Shown here in pieces: positions 63,855 through 64,000 of a DNA stretch of 64,000 bases; the stretch's first letter is position 1; each line of letters starts with the position of its first letter. The position numbers and the translations under genes are program-made. The notes below the pieces were generated by a model. That model ran no database searches, had not been told where the DNA came from, and saw only the letters and a list, made by a program, of their open reading frames with translations. Source of the DNA: JADJOY01 sp016713535 [NCBI: Deltaproteobacteria bacterium] (GTDB taxonomy: Bacteria; JADJOY01); contig JADJOY010000042.1 of the NCBI GenBank assembly GCA_016713535.1, positions 14,332 through 78,331 of the forward strand, in the 5' to 3' direction.

Positions 63855-64000
63855 CCAGCCAACCTCCTGCCGCGTGACTCGGAGCGGCAGGCAAAGGAAA
63901 GCAAGACCTGGACCGCCGTCCCGCATCCGCATGTGGTTGAAAGAGTTGGAATATTTGATTCCAGCTCGCCGGGTCGCCATTCTGCGTCAGCCGATTGTCG

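Noticed and set aside
1-64000. Mobile element, prophage, toxin-antitoxin or defence island
   Set aside because: No transposase, integrase, phage structural gene, long terminal repeat or defence gene was seen. The RapA-type helicase at the left edge could belong to a defence set, but what precedes it lies outside the window.
63855-64000. A gene start in the last 146 bp
   Set aside because: Only the leader of the MshEN gene is visible, with its AGGAGG; no other coding signal.

Overview
The window is chromosomal DNA from a high-GC Gram-negative bacterium. Outer-membrane biology is shown by a BamA/Omp85-type barrel, an LpxL-like acyltransferase, lipobox lipoproteins and a DegP/HtrA protease. An LL-diaminopimelate aminotransferase, an F420-type LLM oxidoreductase, B12-binding radical SAM proteins and many polyprenyl-phosphate (GT-C) glycosyltransferases fit a 'deltaproteobacterial' lineage in the broad sense (Myxococcota- or Binatota-like), but the sequence alone does not fix the taxon. 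There are no tRNA or rRNA genes, CRISPR arrays, insertion sequences, integrases or phage genes. Genes are densely packed on both strands, often with overlapping stops and starts.

Layout. 1-9 kb: a 5'-truncated RapA-type helicase; a leftward set holding a CocE-type esterase, an IclR regulator with two palindromes at its start, a class IV aminotransferase coupled to it by ATGA, and a GT-C membrane protein; then a lipoyl-less E2-like acyltransferase. 9-16 kb: dapL, a metallo-beta-lactamase fold protein, a very large diacylglycerol-kinase-like protein, a DUF99 protein, a small Fis-like HTH protein and a methyltransferase. 16-22 kb: a GT-C protein and a lipase-like lipoprotein, divergent from a PEP-synthase-like protein that has lost its phospho-histidine. 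22-28 kb: dnaJ, degP, rpoZ and a CehA/McbA-type lipoprotein. 28-34 kb: two radical SAM proteins, the second in an operon with a methyltransferase and a membrane/beta-propeller protein. 34-40 kb: map, apaG, a three-gene acyltransferase operon, a zinc-ribbon protein and moaC. 40-56 kb: YfhO, an LLM oxidoreductase, a SirB1-type protein, transaldolase, an ExeA-like ATPase with a long extension, a GT2/GT-C pair, fabF, another GT-C protein and a GH99-like hydrolase. 56-64 kb: purM-purN, small conserved proteins, rpmB, ridA, a BamA-like barrel, a UGPase-type uridylyltransferase and an MshEN-domain protein.

Two themes link the genes. One is cell-envelope glycan and lipid building: five GT-C or YfhO-like proteins, GT2, UGPase, acyltransferases, the DAGK-like protein and the outer-membrane barrel. 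The other is housekeeping: purM/N, rpmB, rpoZ, map, moaC, dnaJ, degP. About 17 single-base indels, mostly in C/G runs, split genes that include rpmB, moaC, degP and the BamA homologue. This points to assembly or sequencing errors rather than gene decay, so the split genes are annotated here as reconstructed single genes.

[Form note: the original answer gave no feature confidence values; the uniform 0.5 is a placeholder required by the schema, not an assessment.]
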